Source of the DNA: Hofstenia miamia
Taxonomy: Eukaryota; Xenacoelomorpha; Acoela; Hofsteniidae
DNA: 64,000 bases
Assembly (NCBI GenBank): GCA_900660155.1
Contig: CABFPE010000448.1
Span: 394,971-458,970 of the forward strand
Direction: 5' to 3'
Shown here: piece by piece, positions 1-11,900 of the stretch
Numbering within the stretch: the stretch's first letter is position 1
Layout of the letters: the number at the start of each line of letters is the position of its first letter
Notes under the pieces: model-generated
Told to the model about the DNA's origin: nothing
The model's database searches: none
What the model saw: the letters and a program-made list of their open reading frames with translations, nothing else
Position numbers and translations under genes: made by a program

Positions 1-23
1 GGGGGGGGGGGGGGGGGGGGGGG
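1..23. repeat. Poly-G run at the window edge
   Basis: Twenty-three consecutive G in an otherwise AT-rich sequence, followed at once by ordinary intron-like DNA. It may be a true homopolymer or a sequencing or assembly artefact; nothing here gives it a function. Confidence 0.9.
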
Positions 24-161
24 TGGCAAAAAACATCCAAAAATTAATACATCACTTGTTCAAATTTTCTATTTTTCATTACAACAATTACTGGAATATT
101 ATGCACTGCTAAATTACTACGATGTAAACATGGAGAGCTTTAATTGATTTTTGTGTGATTA

Positions 162-346
162 ACTTTAAACTGCCTGGCAATTTTTTAATTGTTTGATACT
201 TTCGTAGAAAAAATCTTTAAACGCACAACACACAAACTAACAAAGAGTGTCTCCTATTTCATTTTCGTTTTAAAACCGCGTCTGACGCCGGCGCCACCTG
301 ACTTTGCGCACGCCACGCCTCAAAGGGTTTGGGTGATCAATTTGCA
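162..346 (-). repeat. Interspersed repeat family A, copy 1
   Basis: Reverse-orientation copy of an unnamed roughly 200-bp repeat seen six times in this window. On the minus strand it runs from a block like TTTGGGTG through GC-rich sequence and a GCGTTTAAAG core to AGTTTAAAGTTAA. It matches the copy at 63588-63826 best at its AAACTGCCTGG edge. It has no ORF, poly-A tail or clear terminal inverted repeat. It may be a SINE or a MITE remnant. Confidence 0.55.
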
Positions 347-918
347 TAAAACGAAACAGTTACAAATAGTTGTTACTCCCATGGACTTTGGACATCCTGA
401 CTACCTGAACATTAGTCAGGAAAAAAATTGACAACTTTGTAAATTTTTTTCAATGAAAAATGACTAATATTTTTAAATACACTTTAAACACACTTTCAAC
501 ATTACATAACTTGATGTCTAGATTTCATAATAGGCTTGAAGAAAATAGTTTGAAAGTGTGGAAACTATGATTTGCCCGTTCAAAGGACAAACAGCTTAAA
601 GTTGAGCAATTTGAAAATTTTAAAATTCCAAAAAACATTGTAAGAATAAATGAGATGAACTGCTTGAAGAGAGACTTGAAACGATTTCATTTGCTTGCTT
701 AATAGGGAATTACCTATCACAATAAACAAGTTATTTTGATAGGAATTGTTCCGTTAAACGTAATAATTATTATGACAAAATACAAGAACTTTGATTATTT
801 CCACAAATACCTCCTGAAGTATAAGATTCTAGTACACTCATGGTTCCCAAAACAATATAGAAAAGTGATGAAATCAATTACTTAGTTCATTATAGCAAAC
901 AAAACAATGTCAACTTAC

Positions 919-1031
919 TATCTCCAAAATTTGGTCGGAGTCGTTTGTCATAATCGCTTAGCAGATCATCTGTGATGTTCCACGGAATCTTTCCAGTTTT
1001 TTCAGTTCTTGGTGGATTGACGGCGAGAGAG
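919..1031 (-). CDS. Exon 3 of a Cys-loop ligand-gated channel gene (GABA-A/glycine receptor family)
   Basis: On the minus strand a clean acceptor (TATTTTTAG) at 1032-1033 and a donor (GTAAGT) just below 919 bound a 113-bp exon. It reads SLAVNPPRTEKTGKIPW followed by NITDDLLSDYDKRLRPNFGD with no stop. The segment DLLxxYDKRLRPNFG is the hallmark just before the first beta strand of the extracellular domain in GABA-A, glycine and related anion-channel subunits, and an intron right after LRPNFG is usual there. NIT is a potential N-glycosylation site. The exon starts with the last base of a split codon and ends with the first base of the next. The Cys-loop, transmembrane helices and most of the ligand-binding domain must lie beyond position 1. 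The family is secure; the subunit type and ligand are not. Confidence 0.85.
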
Positions 1032-4000
1032 CTAAAAATATTCCATATTAACGTGAAATGAGGCTAAGAATTTAACAAGGGTGGTTATGATATTATTTCT
1101 CAAACCCAATTTGGCTGCAAACAACTTATCCGTTGTAAAGAATTTTGTAATTCAATTTGAAAGACAAGTCAGATAGTTAAAGCCCATTTCTTCAACACAA
1201 GTTTTCTGCAATCTTGAATTTTTAGATAATGGAAAGACGAATTTCAACCTCAAAATGAAAATATTTTTCGGATTTAATTAAAATAGATTTAAAAGAACCA
1301 TTAACTAAACGATTCAAGACATTGCAATTAAAGAATTGAACATGCCGTTTCTATTTCGGATGGAAACAGTTATCTAAATGTACATATGTTACTTGTTAAA
1401 ATTTGGAGGCCAACTTTGTGAGAATGTCGAATAGTTTGTGCTGCAAAACTAGATGGTGCGTGTGAACAACACATGCCTTAAGCTCAATCAGGTTTATTGC
1501 TTTGATCGCTTGGTGGTTCTTTGTACCTAAGTTTGTAAATACTTTTAAATAAAACTTTGTTAGCAGTCGACGATAAACTTAAACAATATTTGTGTTCTCA
1601 ATACTTTTAAGGAACTAATTAATTCTAACTTTCACTGCTATACTCCTTCATTTTGCTGGAGAATTTACACCACTTACAGTATTGCTAAGAGTTTCCATAA
1701 ATTGTGTTTCAAAGAGTTTTTAGATTGTTGTTATTCTTTTTGGAAATTTTTTATGTTCAATAATTTTAGGACGGTTACGAATTGGTAGGGCTACAAAAAA
1801 GTCGGTTACGGACGGTTTCTGGTTAACAGTAAAAACGGATGATAAGGTTCAAGTCACGTGGAAATGAACAGATTTTGTACTGACAAAACACTTTTGTCGT
1901 TGGTGTTTGTATCGATTCAAGATTGTAATTCGTGGTATGATAAAATCCACCCAATTAAGTTGTGTTGCTAAATCAGGTATAATAACAAAAAATGCTACCT
2001 AAAACTACTTTCTAAGAGAACTTTCTGTTTTTTAAATTTCATATGATTTCGTATTTCATATAAAAGCTTGTTTCAGTCTGTGATTCTGAATTATATCATT
2101 AAGCAGAAAACGTTGCCGATATTTAACTGGTCAGAAGATAACGTATAACGAGATTGACATGTTAGAGGTAAATATTTAAATGACAATAGATAAATTAAAT
2201 TACCAACGTCACAGCAGCATGTCAAATTAAATTTACGGTAAAGCATTCATAGCAACAATGTCTAAAACAGCAAGGCGTAAACCTAACCTCAGCAAGAGAA
2301 GTTGCCCTGAAAAGAAATATTTTGCGTGGCATTGATTCCTAATTACTATTCTCTGGTCTATTAGTAGTTTTTTGGCATCATCCTGCTTACAATTACCAAC
2401 ATTAAGTTAAACGTGATGCATGGATGTAATATTGATAACGTTACGAAACTAAGCGAACAGTTAAATTTTTTGGCCACTACAACACATGCATGTGCCTTTG
2501 CTAAGACTTGAGTCAACACATAAATTTAACACTGGAAAAGCGACAATAGGTCAAAATGGCCATTAAGCATTTTTTGCTTGCTTTATTATTCATTCAGCAA
2601 AAATGCTAGCAGGTACATATGCGTCCAATTATGTTGATAATCTGAAATCTCATTGAATTTGATATTTGTAGAAATTTTGTTTCTATTACATAATTTTCGT
2701 ATTTGAAACATCAGATGCAAATTTATTTTGAAGGAGTAATCGCTGTTCTAGTGTTAAAAGAATTTATATGCATATAATTTTGGCTCGTTGTTAATTAAGA
2801 TTACCGATTACAAAATTTCTGAACTTTGATGAGGTTTCCTAAAATAAGTTGATATTCTTGTTTTAATTTTTACTTCATTTTCTTCAAATTTCAACTAATT
2901 TTAATTTGTTTCACAAACATCAGGGTGGGCAGAAGTTGGTTTTTATGAAAAAAACGTTTTAAGAGTATTCAATGACAAAACATGTTTTTTGGTTTTTTTT
3001 AGTTATTTTAGATTTCATCTGCAACTACTGTTAAAGGATATCGTTTGAACAATTGAATCAGAAACACAAATTTAAAAAATAACCATATACGACGTAAGCC
3101 ATCTACGACCACATCAACAAAAATTCTAAATGCTTTCTAAACATATCGTTATCTGAAAAAGAGAAAACTATATGCCATTATGTTGTAAATTTTAAAATTA
3201 AAATAACAATTTGAAAATAAAGCAATAATATACACACACACACGTTTTTTTGTTTTTAGACTTGTTTAAGACATTTTTTATAAGCATTGTTTCAAGTATA
3301 CAAAATTCAAGTTTATATTACTTTTCGGGGAACAGTTTATAAATTTCGTATTACTGTTACATTCGATTGAAAAAAAGAATTTATAACAGCTGATTCTGAA
3401 TAACCCTGTAGTTATGTGTCCGCTATTCCGACTATGTATTGCTATGAACTTTACTAATGTTCTATATACTTGAAAAAAACTACCCGAAACATGTAAAAAG
3501 ATAAATATTTTTTAAGTAGAGAAAAACAATTCACTACACCCATTAGCACGGAAACCCTTATTTGTACAAGCGGTTATTGCCCGTACCCACACCTCTTCAA
3601 TGGAAACGCTAAATGCTAAATAATCGGAATAATTTATTAAGCTAAGTTTCAAGCGATTTAATCAATTTCCACTGCTTTCGTAAGAGCAGACATCGAGTGA
3701 CCAAAAACGCATGCACCTAGTTTTTTCTAAGATCTCGTTATCGTTGACTAGCGAAAATAATTCCGCTTTGATGAAGTCGTTTACATTTTATTGCTATTAA
3801 TTAGCACAGACCTTGATCTGGTTACGCTTCAAGTAATATACGACATAAATCAAACATATATTTATAATTTGAAATTTATCAATCTATGCCATGACCTTTT
3901 CCTTACATCCCTCTGTATTTGTACGACTGGTATTTTTAAATAGAAAATACGTCAAAATGAACATCGATGGAGCAAACAGTTGCAGTTGTACGCTAGCATG

Positions 4001-4209
4001 CTTTGTATTGGAAGAATTATACTTTAAGAGAAAATTGGTCATATGTTTTTAAATAAATGAAAAGCATAAACGTTATAATATTTAACCCAACTAGGGTTTG
4101 TAATGCGGCCCCGTACTAATTCTTCCATCAGCGGATTACAATAAACTACCATCCACCAATATACAATAGAGGCTCATGTTTAAGAATTCTATATATATAT
4201 ATATCCCAC

Positions 4210-4425
4210 TTAGAGCACTAAATGAACTTTATTTGTATATAGCTATTATAGTCTCACCTTTACTAAAGTTTTACAGGCATATTTTTGACAAAACCCTGAT
4301 AGAGTTTTCTACGCAGATGATAAAATTTTGGGGAAGTATTATTGTAAAAATATTAGTCCTACTGACTAGCTCAGCCTAAATCATGTTTTAGATTGTTTAA
4401 AACTATTTCGTGAACTGTTTGTTTA
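4210..4425 (+). pseudogene. Decayed LINE reverse-transcriptase palm fragment
   Basis: One frame gives IVSPLLKFY, resembling the SPLLFxxY block that precedes the catalytic site in LINE reverse transcriptases. A neighbouring frame gives FYADDKILGKYY, with the YADD catalytic box, followed by LNHVLDCLKLF, as expected for the downstream LNxxLxxLxxW segment. The order and spacing fit a non-LTR palm domain that has shifted frame and acquired stops. It is short, with no recognisable ends, so the clade is unknown. It lies about 640 bases upstream of the Penelope-like remnant; the YADD with SPLL context looks more LINE-like than Penelope-like, but the two relics could be related. Confidence 0.4.
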
Positions 4426-4638
4426 ATAATAAAGCATTTTAAATTCATAGAAATTGTTAGTTTTGTATTATGGTTAATCCTGACATTGTTTTTTCCGTCT
4501 GAAAAGCCATTAATTTTGTAGTGTGGTCTTTTTCAATATAGTAAAAATTTCAAGTAATAAGATAAAACAATAACTATAATTTTTAGTTTTTCAAAGTTTT
4601 AAATACCGGGATTCTGGATTACAAAACCTAACTCCAAC

Positions 4639-4935
4639 CAGGGGGTATTTGGGGGAGAGCTTGCGCCAGGGCTACCCCTTGGATAGGCCAATTTCAAATC
4701 ATTTTCATACAATCTGATCGATATATTGATGAACAATCTTTTTGTTTGACACAAAGTGCAAAAAAAGTAGTATTTCATGTTATTCTTATTACCTCCGTCT
4801 GTTTTTTTGGTTTATTTATCATATATGGCTAGGCGAGCACGGGCATTATGCTAAGAGGGTGAAAAAACTACCTAGGCCTATATGTCTCGGATAAGAATTG
4901 CCACCCCCTTTTAGAAATTCTCGATACGCGCCTTG
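4639..4935. mobile_element. hAT-type MITE
   Basis: The left end starts CAGGGGGTATTTGG and the right end, reversed, reads CAAGGCGCGTATCGAG, a degenerate terminal inverted repeat of the CAGGGGCG type common in hAT elements. The 7-mer CTCCAAC immediately precedes the left end (4632-4638) and follows the right end (4936-4942), fitting a hAT target duplication with one base lost or changed. No coding capacity. Confidence 0.6.
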
Positions 4936-5025
4936 CTCCAACTTTTGATTATGCTAATCTTGCCTCGAGAATTAGGCCTGTTACATCACTACAAACTAAT
5001 AATTGACCTCAATAATAAAGATTGA

Positions 5026-5270
5026 ATCCCAGAATGCTTAGTTTCATCCATCGTTTACAAACATACTTGTGATAGCTGTAACAAGCTATGCACTGGTGAA
5101 ACTAACGACATTTTGGCATTCGCATTAAGGAACATCTAAAAGGGCATCTTGAAACAGAAATATTCAATTATGAATTAAAGAAAGAAAATTTTAAAATAGC
5201 CATGAAAACAACCCACACTAAGATCTATGAGGCTCTATTAATTAAAAACATAACAAAGAAAACATCATGA
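5026..5270 (+). pseudogene. Penelope-like element, 3' end with GIY-YIG-type endonuclease relic
   Basis: Reading IPECLVSSIVYKHTCDSCNK then LCTGETN, and after a single frame change HFGIRIKEHLKGHLETEIF and THTKIYEALLIKNITKKTS before a stop. Penelope-like retroelements end in a GIY-YIG nuclease preceded by a VYxxxCxxC segment and followed by the RxxEH box and a TKxxEALxIK segment, which is the order seen here. The usual YIGET is CTGET in this copy. The upstream reverse transcriptase is not recognisable, so the copy is 5'-truncated or eroded. It lies inside the receptor intron, directly after a hAT MITE. Confidence 0.65.
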
Positions 5271-5379
5271 ATAAACAATGTAATTTAGGAAGCAATAAGA
5301 TTAATATATTTTAGTGTACACAATAAATAACTTATAAAGTGTAGTATCTTTTAAACTTGTGTTACTGCAAAAATTGTGC

Positions 5380-5409
5380 ACTGACGATGACTATAATATA
5401 ATCGAAACG
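5380..5409 (+). other. Hammerhead-like hairpin motif downstream of the Penelope remnant
   Basis: CTGACGA, then one extra T, then a 6-bp hairpin arm pair (GACTAT / ATAATC, one mismatch, loop AAT), then GAAAC. Penelope-like elements are known to carry minimal hammerhead ribozyme motifs with the core CUGANGA - stem II - GAAA. The extra base and the lack of an obvious stem III with a cleavage site make activity doubtful; it may be a decayed copy. Confidence 0.35.
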
Positions 5410-7047
5410 TTTTTATTTAAATCAATTTATATATATATATATATGTAGCATGCAATAAGAAATATTTATGTTATAATTTTCATATTAATTTATTCATTTT
5501 GATGTGACTGATGTGATTTCTTTCTTGTTATATAACGATTACAATTAAAAAACTCTTTTTTAATGTATATATATATATATATATGCGTCATAATTAAACA
5601 GAGGTTTATCGATCAGTTCTCTGCAATATTATAAAACAAAGCATTTGTAGTGAGGTTAAAAATTCCATATGGCGGAAAATCCTTTTAACTATAATCAATT
5701 ATTAATTACGCTTAAAATTAACTCAATTTCGAATATGTTTTAATAAGCGCCAAAATGCTCCAGGTTACTCTGCGAAAAGCATACCAGTCAAATGTTGTTA
5801 AACGGAACGTATAAAATAAATATACACTAAGCAAGCTCATAGAATATTAAGGCCAACCTATGCTTTCTAATTAATTTTTAGGACTTACAGATGCCCTCTT
5901 TGTAGTATATGCTTTCAAACAATTTTTTAGCTTGTGATATTTGGGTGAAATATTTGGGAACAAAATTTCTTTCTCAAAACAAATGGCAAAATTGAAACAC
6001 GGTTATTCCTTGAGAATGATTTGAAAAAAAACAATCGTCAAAGCTTTATGCAAAAAGAAACAAAAATTTTCAAATTAATTTATACAAAAATATCTAAAAC
6101 CACGCTCGATAATAATGCTTATAGTGAAGGGTTTCCTAATAAAGTTGATAACTCGTTTCTCAGTACTGATAACTGAAGTGGAGCTAATTATAAAGGTAGT
6201 AATTGTATTGAATTTTTCCTAGAGAAGGTATTTACAAACTCATAAAAGGTAATATTTTTTGAAAATCTCACTAGAAAAATTCTATATGAAGTCATCTTAT
6301 CCGTGATAGGAAGTGTGTTTAGAAAACAAATAATAATGACATTTTCTAGACGTAGGCATGCATGGGGTTTGAGCATATCTTACATGTCAGAAGCTATCTT
6401 TGAGTGCCAAAACTGATATATCTGTAAAAAAGCAGATTCAATATTTTATAACAAATTTTTATAATTAAAAGGCTTACTATCATCTGCTGTCATAGCATTT
6501 CAAGTTATCTTACAACCAATTGTATGCACGCCTTGCTATATACCATATTTAGGGTTTGATAATCCCGAACCATTTTTACAAATACCAAAAACATTTATTA
6601 CACTGCTCAGAATTGTCGCAAATTTCCCTTCTTGTGCAGGTACATGTGAGAGTGAGACCTATATATACTTTTGGGAATTGTAAAAAGTCTCAAAGCAGTC
6701 GCATTTTGAATTCATTTTTTAGAAAAAATTGTAGCGATTGGTACATTGTAAATGTGACTTCCATTTACTAAGCAGGTAATATAATTTGAAACATATATAT
6801 ATTAAAGCATGAAGAAATATTAACTGCATTTTACATAATTTTATTTATGGAAATTTCGAGTCGGAAACTTTCCATACCGCAACTTTCCTGTAATCACATA
6901 TATAAAACGAAATCTAAATAAGACCAAGAGAAGTCCAGTTTACTACCGCAAAATAATATATCAAAAAAGTTTAATTATACTTTTGTTATTTATATATTTA
7001 GGTTTTAATTTGTAAATATTCATAATAGACATTCATTTTTACTATAC

Positions 7048-7049
<2 letters not shown>

Positions 7050-7082
<33 letters not shown>
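7050..7082. repeat. (TA)n microsatellite
   Basis: About 33 bases of alternating TA in intronic DNA. Shorter TA tracts occur near 4190, 5429, 5565, 27110 and 63027. Confidence 0.9.
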
Positions 7083-7085
<3 letters not shown>

Positions 7086-7713
7086 CCTAGTGATTGTAAA
7101 AGTGAACTGTTGTAAAACAAATCCAATACACGTATTGTTGCTTTGCGTTGGATGACGTAACCATAACTCTGATGACTAAGGTAAAAGGTAGGCCTTTAAA
7201 GAGGTTTTCTTTTCCGAAATGAAATGTTTTGTCTGGAAAGAAATCACGGATATTGGTGAATCACACTGGATCGAAAGGAATCAGAAAAGCCAGTTATTGA
7301 ATTAATTTGATTTTTGCGTAAATAAAATGTTAGTGAAATTTGCTTATAAAACATTATTCAATTTAAATAAATTAAGCATTCACTTTGTCCCAATCAGTTG
7401 GTCAACGTCGCATTCTAAATACAAAGATGAATTAAATTTCATATTTTGCGTCAATTGCCGCCATATATCCAAATGAATTTGCAACGTATCATAAAGTTTA
7501 ATTAAAATATCAAATTAGCTTGTTTCCCGGGCGTGATAAACTTATAAATTAATTTCGACAAAATCTTTGCGTCATGCTGTCAGTAGTAAACCAACGGGGC
7601 AGTCTATGTTAAGTAAAATTCTATGTTGAGAATTGAGAATGAGCTGCAATGAGCTAGACTATTTTCAAACCCTCCATATCAACAGATCACACCTAGGTTT
7701 TTGGCCACAAAAA

Positions 7714-8135
7714 CAGGCCCGTAGCAATAGTGAGTTGGGAGGGAGGGAGTGGACGAATCCCATCCTCTGGAAGGTCATGCAACCCTTCATTGACAATAAA
7801 GCTAGAAGCAAAATCAGCATGTAAAATATAATTCAATTGTAACTACTACTACTTTGCTCTCAATAAAGCATATAAAATGCATTTCTAAGGTCTATTTTTG
7901 CCATTTTCAAAAAAATTCGTGGGGATTTGCCCGGCTTTTGGTAACCCACTTGATTACTACAAAATGTCATCTACCTCGTCAGAAAGTGGTGAGTACGCCC
8001 ATGTATGCAACATAGATTTTAAATAGTGCATTCTTGGTAAAACTTTAGTTTAAATTTTAAGAAAAATCGAAATTCCCATCAACTCACCTGGATGCGCGTC
8101 GACCCCGGTATTAGAAAATGCTGGCTACGGGTCTG
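7714..8135. mobile_element. hAT-type non-autonomous element
   Basis: Left end CAGGCCCGTAGCAA; right end ...TGGCTACGGGTCTG, its inverted complement with a few mismatches. Flanking 8-mers CACAAAAA (7706-7713) and CACAAGAA (8136-8143) match at 7 of 8 positions, the target-duplication length of hAT transposons. The 422-bp interior has no transposase-like reading. Confidence 0.75.
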
Positions 8136-8934
8136 CACAAGAAACTAACTGCGGCATCATTATGAAGATTTAGTCTCATTTATGTTTTAGTATCACTTTG
8201 GAAAATTTAGAAACAGTTGCGTAAAATTTTGTGATTTAACTGGAACATTGATTTAATAGTTTTGTGAATATTTGGTATAACTTAGAGATTTGGCAGACTT
8301 TCTAAATTTCTGGCAAAACTGAAAAGACTAGAAATTTCCAAAGAATCTAATCAATACAACTATTATGAACATGAAGCTATTAATGGCTTCATGAGCTTCA
8401 TTTGAAATTTGGCCTACATTATTCTAAAAATAATGAACAATTCAAGGATTTTCAAACAAAATATATTTTTTTGGTATTTCTTTCACAAATATTAATCCAA
8501 TTGAAAAAAAATACATTAAAGTTGTTGCTTAAAATGTGGATAATTTGGAAAGTGCTTTGCAAGCTGTTGTCAAACATTGGCAAGTTTCCACTTCCAAAGA
8601 TATGCATTCTACAACAAAGCGGGTTTTCCACATTTTTAAACAAATTTCTCCTTAGATATGGGCACTGGACACACCTATTGTGATGTACGTTCTTGAACGT
8701 AATGTTGAAAATTTGCATTGAAATGTACTGCTGCACCTGAAGTACGTGAAACGATTCCTTATTCATTGAAAATTCCAATTTTTAACTCTAATGTTATTCT
8801 ACATACTTTTTAAAGGAACGATTTAGTATTTTTTACCCCCTAAGTAAAATATTTAATATATTCTTCATACCTAATTTTTTGGCAATCGTCAGGCTAAAAG
8901 CCTGTTGGGAAAACAAGTAACCTTATATGTAGAT

Positions 8935-9165
8935 AACCCACCAAAATCTATTGAAGCATGCCGTTAGAGGTCGCGGCACGCTTCAATGAGACTACGACTG
9001 TGCACGGTATAAGAGCGAACATGAAGGAGGAGGCACACCTCTATCCTGTGATGTTTTCAGATTTTGTATATCTCCATTTGTCCGTAAGTTATAAGCGTTT
9101 AGAAAAACGATTCAAGAAACCATAAAAAAGTTTAAAAAATTCTAGTCAAATTAACGTTAATAAAA
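8935..9165 (+). repeat. Interspersed repeat family A, copy 2
   Basis: Forward copy beginning CCACCAAAATCTATTGAAG, passing through a GC-rich segment and the shared core GTTATAAGCGTTTAGAAA, and ending in AAAAAATTCTAGTCAAATTAACGTTAA. It aligns with the copies at 17733 and 50050. Confidence 0.6.
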
Positions 9166-9664
9166 AAGTGCAATTTTGTATACAAACATGATAAAATATC
9201 ATATTGTTTCTAACTAAATCAGAATATGCTATCCAGTGCTGGTTAAATAAGTATTTTTTATACTGTGTTCTAAACATTTTTCACGTTTTTTTAATATATC
9301 GAGTGCAATATACGGGATTTTGCGGAGTAAGCGTTACTTCAGATTCCTCAGGAAGATGACTTTTGTATCTAGGACAATAAATTGCATACATCTGTTAATT
9401 TTAGGAATACATATAAGTTTTGGCACACATAAGTTTTGGAGAAAAGATTAGAAAAACATTTGAAAAAACCTATTTCACCAGAGGATATTTTTCAGCCAGA
9501 AGCTACAGTGTTTATCGAAATCATATAGTCTATAGAGGCCTTTCTGTAGTAAATTTCACCACTAAAAATGTGTCATCTGAACTTTTGAGAGATTTGCACT
9601 ACTTCTGCTCTTTTCAACATCTCAGTTAATTCATAAACTATTAGAATTTTATTAAAGTGCATTA

Positions 9665-10053
9665 CACTTTTTTTTATAAGAACCAGTAAATTTTTGCTGA
9701 GGCTCAGCTGTTCTTATTTTTTGCCCTTTGATCCTTAAATTGTTCTTATTTTGTTCTTATTTTTTATTAGGTAAAAAACAAGTTTTGGCTATTTACTTTA
9801 CTATTTAGAGGATCTTAGATGCCATTGATTCTTTTTGCAATAACTACTTTATATTACGAAAAGCCCTTTTGTTTGATTCTCTTACGTTTAGTATTTTTAA
9901 ATTTTGGAACTGTAAATAAGTATCTTTTGTTACTATTCATTGAAAAAATCAAAACAAAAAAACTACTTTTTAAATACTTTCAGCCTCACTACTGTTTTTA
10001 AATTGTTCTTATTTTTGGCATTTTTGAGCCTCATTGTTCTTATAAAAAAAGTG
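9665..10053. mobile_element. TA-flanked MITE with iterated GTTCTTATTTT
   Basis: The ends are inverted repeats: CACTTTTTTTTATAAGAAC on the left and ...GTTCTTATAAAAAAAGTG on the right, each flanked by TA. Inside, GAGGCTCA / TGAGCCTC extends the inverted symmetry. The 11-mer GTTCTTATTTT recurs several times (near 9708, 9740, 9750 and 10002), like binding-site iterations. No transposase. TA flanks point to a Tc1/mariner-type mobiliser, but the family is not recognised. Confidence 0.6.
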
Positions 10054-10713
10054 TACTTCATTTTTGGTAAACTACAATTACAATGACATAGTTATCTATA
10101 TTTGTAAAACAATGTTTCAATATAACCAACTTACAATCGTATGTAGTTACAACAAACATCTAACTCAAGGTCGTCTGCCATTAAAATTTAAAATTGTCTT
10201 CATGAAACAATTTTGAAGTTCTCCAAGCAGAAATGGGATTTAAATCTAATGTTATACAATTGCAAACATTAAAAGGAATTAATTCTAAACGGTGTATACC
10301 ATAAATTATACAGTCGACAACTACAATATTATGAAATAATGTCATTTTATAATAGCAGAAATAACAATCAGACGCATATGTAATATATTTGGAAAGTGTT
10401 ATATCCACTAGTAAATGTAAACAATAAAGATATTTCCACGGGGTGTAATCAATACATTGTTTTACTTCTGATTTACACTTTACTAGCAATCAACTTTAAC
10501 ATCCCGCTAGTAAAAACAAAATTTAGATAAATAACTGTGTTTCACTACGCTATTTGTAGTTGAAATTAGTTAGCCCAAAGCAATAAATGACAAAAGAATC
10601 CTACCGACGCTAATGGCAATTCCTTTATAAGTAAATGCAGTTGCAGAACAAATATATTTCTCATATCAAATTTAATTTCATAAATGATCCATGCGCGCTA
10701 ATCAGATGCGTAC

Positions 10714-10821
10714 CTGTTTCGGGAGTGTGACTGCTCAATAAGCAATCGGGTTGATTTAGAGACGAAAGGAGACACAGCGGCAACATTTTCAAGGTGTAAA
10801 GGGCTTTGTTTAAGACTAATA
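10714..10821 (-). CDS. Candidate exon 2 of the Cys-loop receptor gene
   Basis: A 108-bp minus-strand segment bounded by an acceptor (TGATTTCTAG) and a donor (AACAG|GTACGC), more GC-rich than its surroundings. It starts with one base and ends with two bases of split codons. Exon 1 ends in TG, so the join gives TGT (Cys). This exon ends in AG and exon 3 starts with C, so that join gives AGC (Ser). The frame stays open: ISLKQSPLHLENVAAVSPF, VSKSTRLLIEQSHSRN. That would be the poorly conserved stretch between signal peptide and receptor core, usually a few dozen residues in this family. Being a multiple of 3 it could be alternatively used. There is no family signature within it, so the call rests on splice sites and phase. 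Confidence 0.5.
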
Positions 10822-10873
10822 CTAGAAATCATAACATTGGTAAACTTACGTGAGATGATGCTAACGCGAGAAC

Positions 10874-10925
10874 CAGAGGAGGGACATGCGGTGGAATCCC
10901 CCGTCAGAAAATCCTGCGTACACAC
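10874..10925 (-). repeat. Fragment related to the MITE at 11901-12125
   Basis: On the minus strand it reads GTACGCAGGATTTTCTGACG followed by GGGGA and ends in CATGTCCCTCCTCTG, the same left and right edges as the 11901-12125 element with most of the interior missing. I found no target duplication. Confidence 0.5.
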
Positions 10926-11900
10926 CGGATGAGAAGTACTGTCCTATAAACTTGGCAGTAGAACTAATAGCTGAGTGCAAATCTCAAATTCCTTTTTTGC
11001 TGATCGGAAAATTTTCCGTGTCTCCAACAACGGGATTTCCAATAGACATGGGAAAAACTGAATTTTAATTGCTCATTCAAAACATCAAATTTTATTAACG
11101 TAATCTTTTATGGTAAAGATAGGGATTTTCGGATTCTACTGCATATAAGTGATAGGTGTTTTAATTTTTAGTTTCACTTGTTAAATAGGCGAATGTGACA
11201 GATTTCTTTATCACTATCTGAATGTAGTGGTAATGCGATAAATTTTATCGGTGGGGAAGGACCGGAAATTTATTTCTTAAGTTGATGATGACCTTATTGC
11301 AGTTGAAAATAACTTACATCTCTAAAGCTTTTAACTAATGTTGCCTTGCATACAAAGAATGCATTTAAAAATAGTTTTTGTACAAAGATATACTTTAAGA
11401 AAGAATGCCCGTAGATAAAATTCTAATTTTAACCTTACAATTATGACAATCTTACTGCCGCTCTAGCCGTAGGGCCACTGTTTAACTTAGAGACACCAGT
11501 CACCATTCTGAGGAAAAGGGTTGTAATATAAAACGCCTTTATCAAAGTAGACGGAAGATTATTCTTTTACGTTCCATCATCAAAGAGATATGTTAGAAAT
11601 AGCACGTGTAAAGTCGAGTGTAGCAGAAATAAAAAGCTGTTCAAAATCAAAAAAAAAATTCGAATGGTTTCATACAAAATTGGTTGGAAAATGTGTCACA
11701 TTGAGGAATTCGCAGTTGTTATCTACTAGATTTACATGCAAATCCCTACATTGCTTTTTGTCTTGTAAATGAATAGGAGTTGAAACTGGTAAAACTTACT
11801 AAGGAAGTTAGGTCAATGCTTGCTACTAATGTTCAGTTGCGACAAGTAAACATAGTCATACATGTATTTATTAAATCTGCCTCTGAGATTCTCTTCAGAA

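Larger units (their letters stand above)
1032..10713 (-). other. Receptor-gene intron between exons 2 and 3
   Basis: AT-rich non-coding DNA of about 9.7 kb between the receptor exon at 919-1031 and the candidate exon at 10714-10821. It holds a decayed LINE reverse-transcriptase fragment, two hAT-type MITEs, a Penelope-like endonuclease relic, a TA-flanked MITE, one family A repeat and short (TA)n tracts, each listed separately. I see nothing recognisable in 1100-4150 or 5600-7000. Stretches near 5998-6090 and 12468-12550 share short blocks (CGGTTATTC, AAACAAAAATTTT), hinting at another old repeat. Confidence 0.6.

Noticed and set aside
10698-10925. 75-residue minus-strand reading covering the exon 2 candidate
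   Set aside because: Its start lies in a MITE fragment; only the splice-bounded 10714-10821 part is supported, and in the frame given there.
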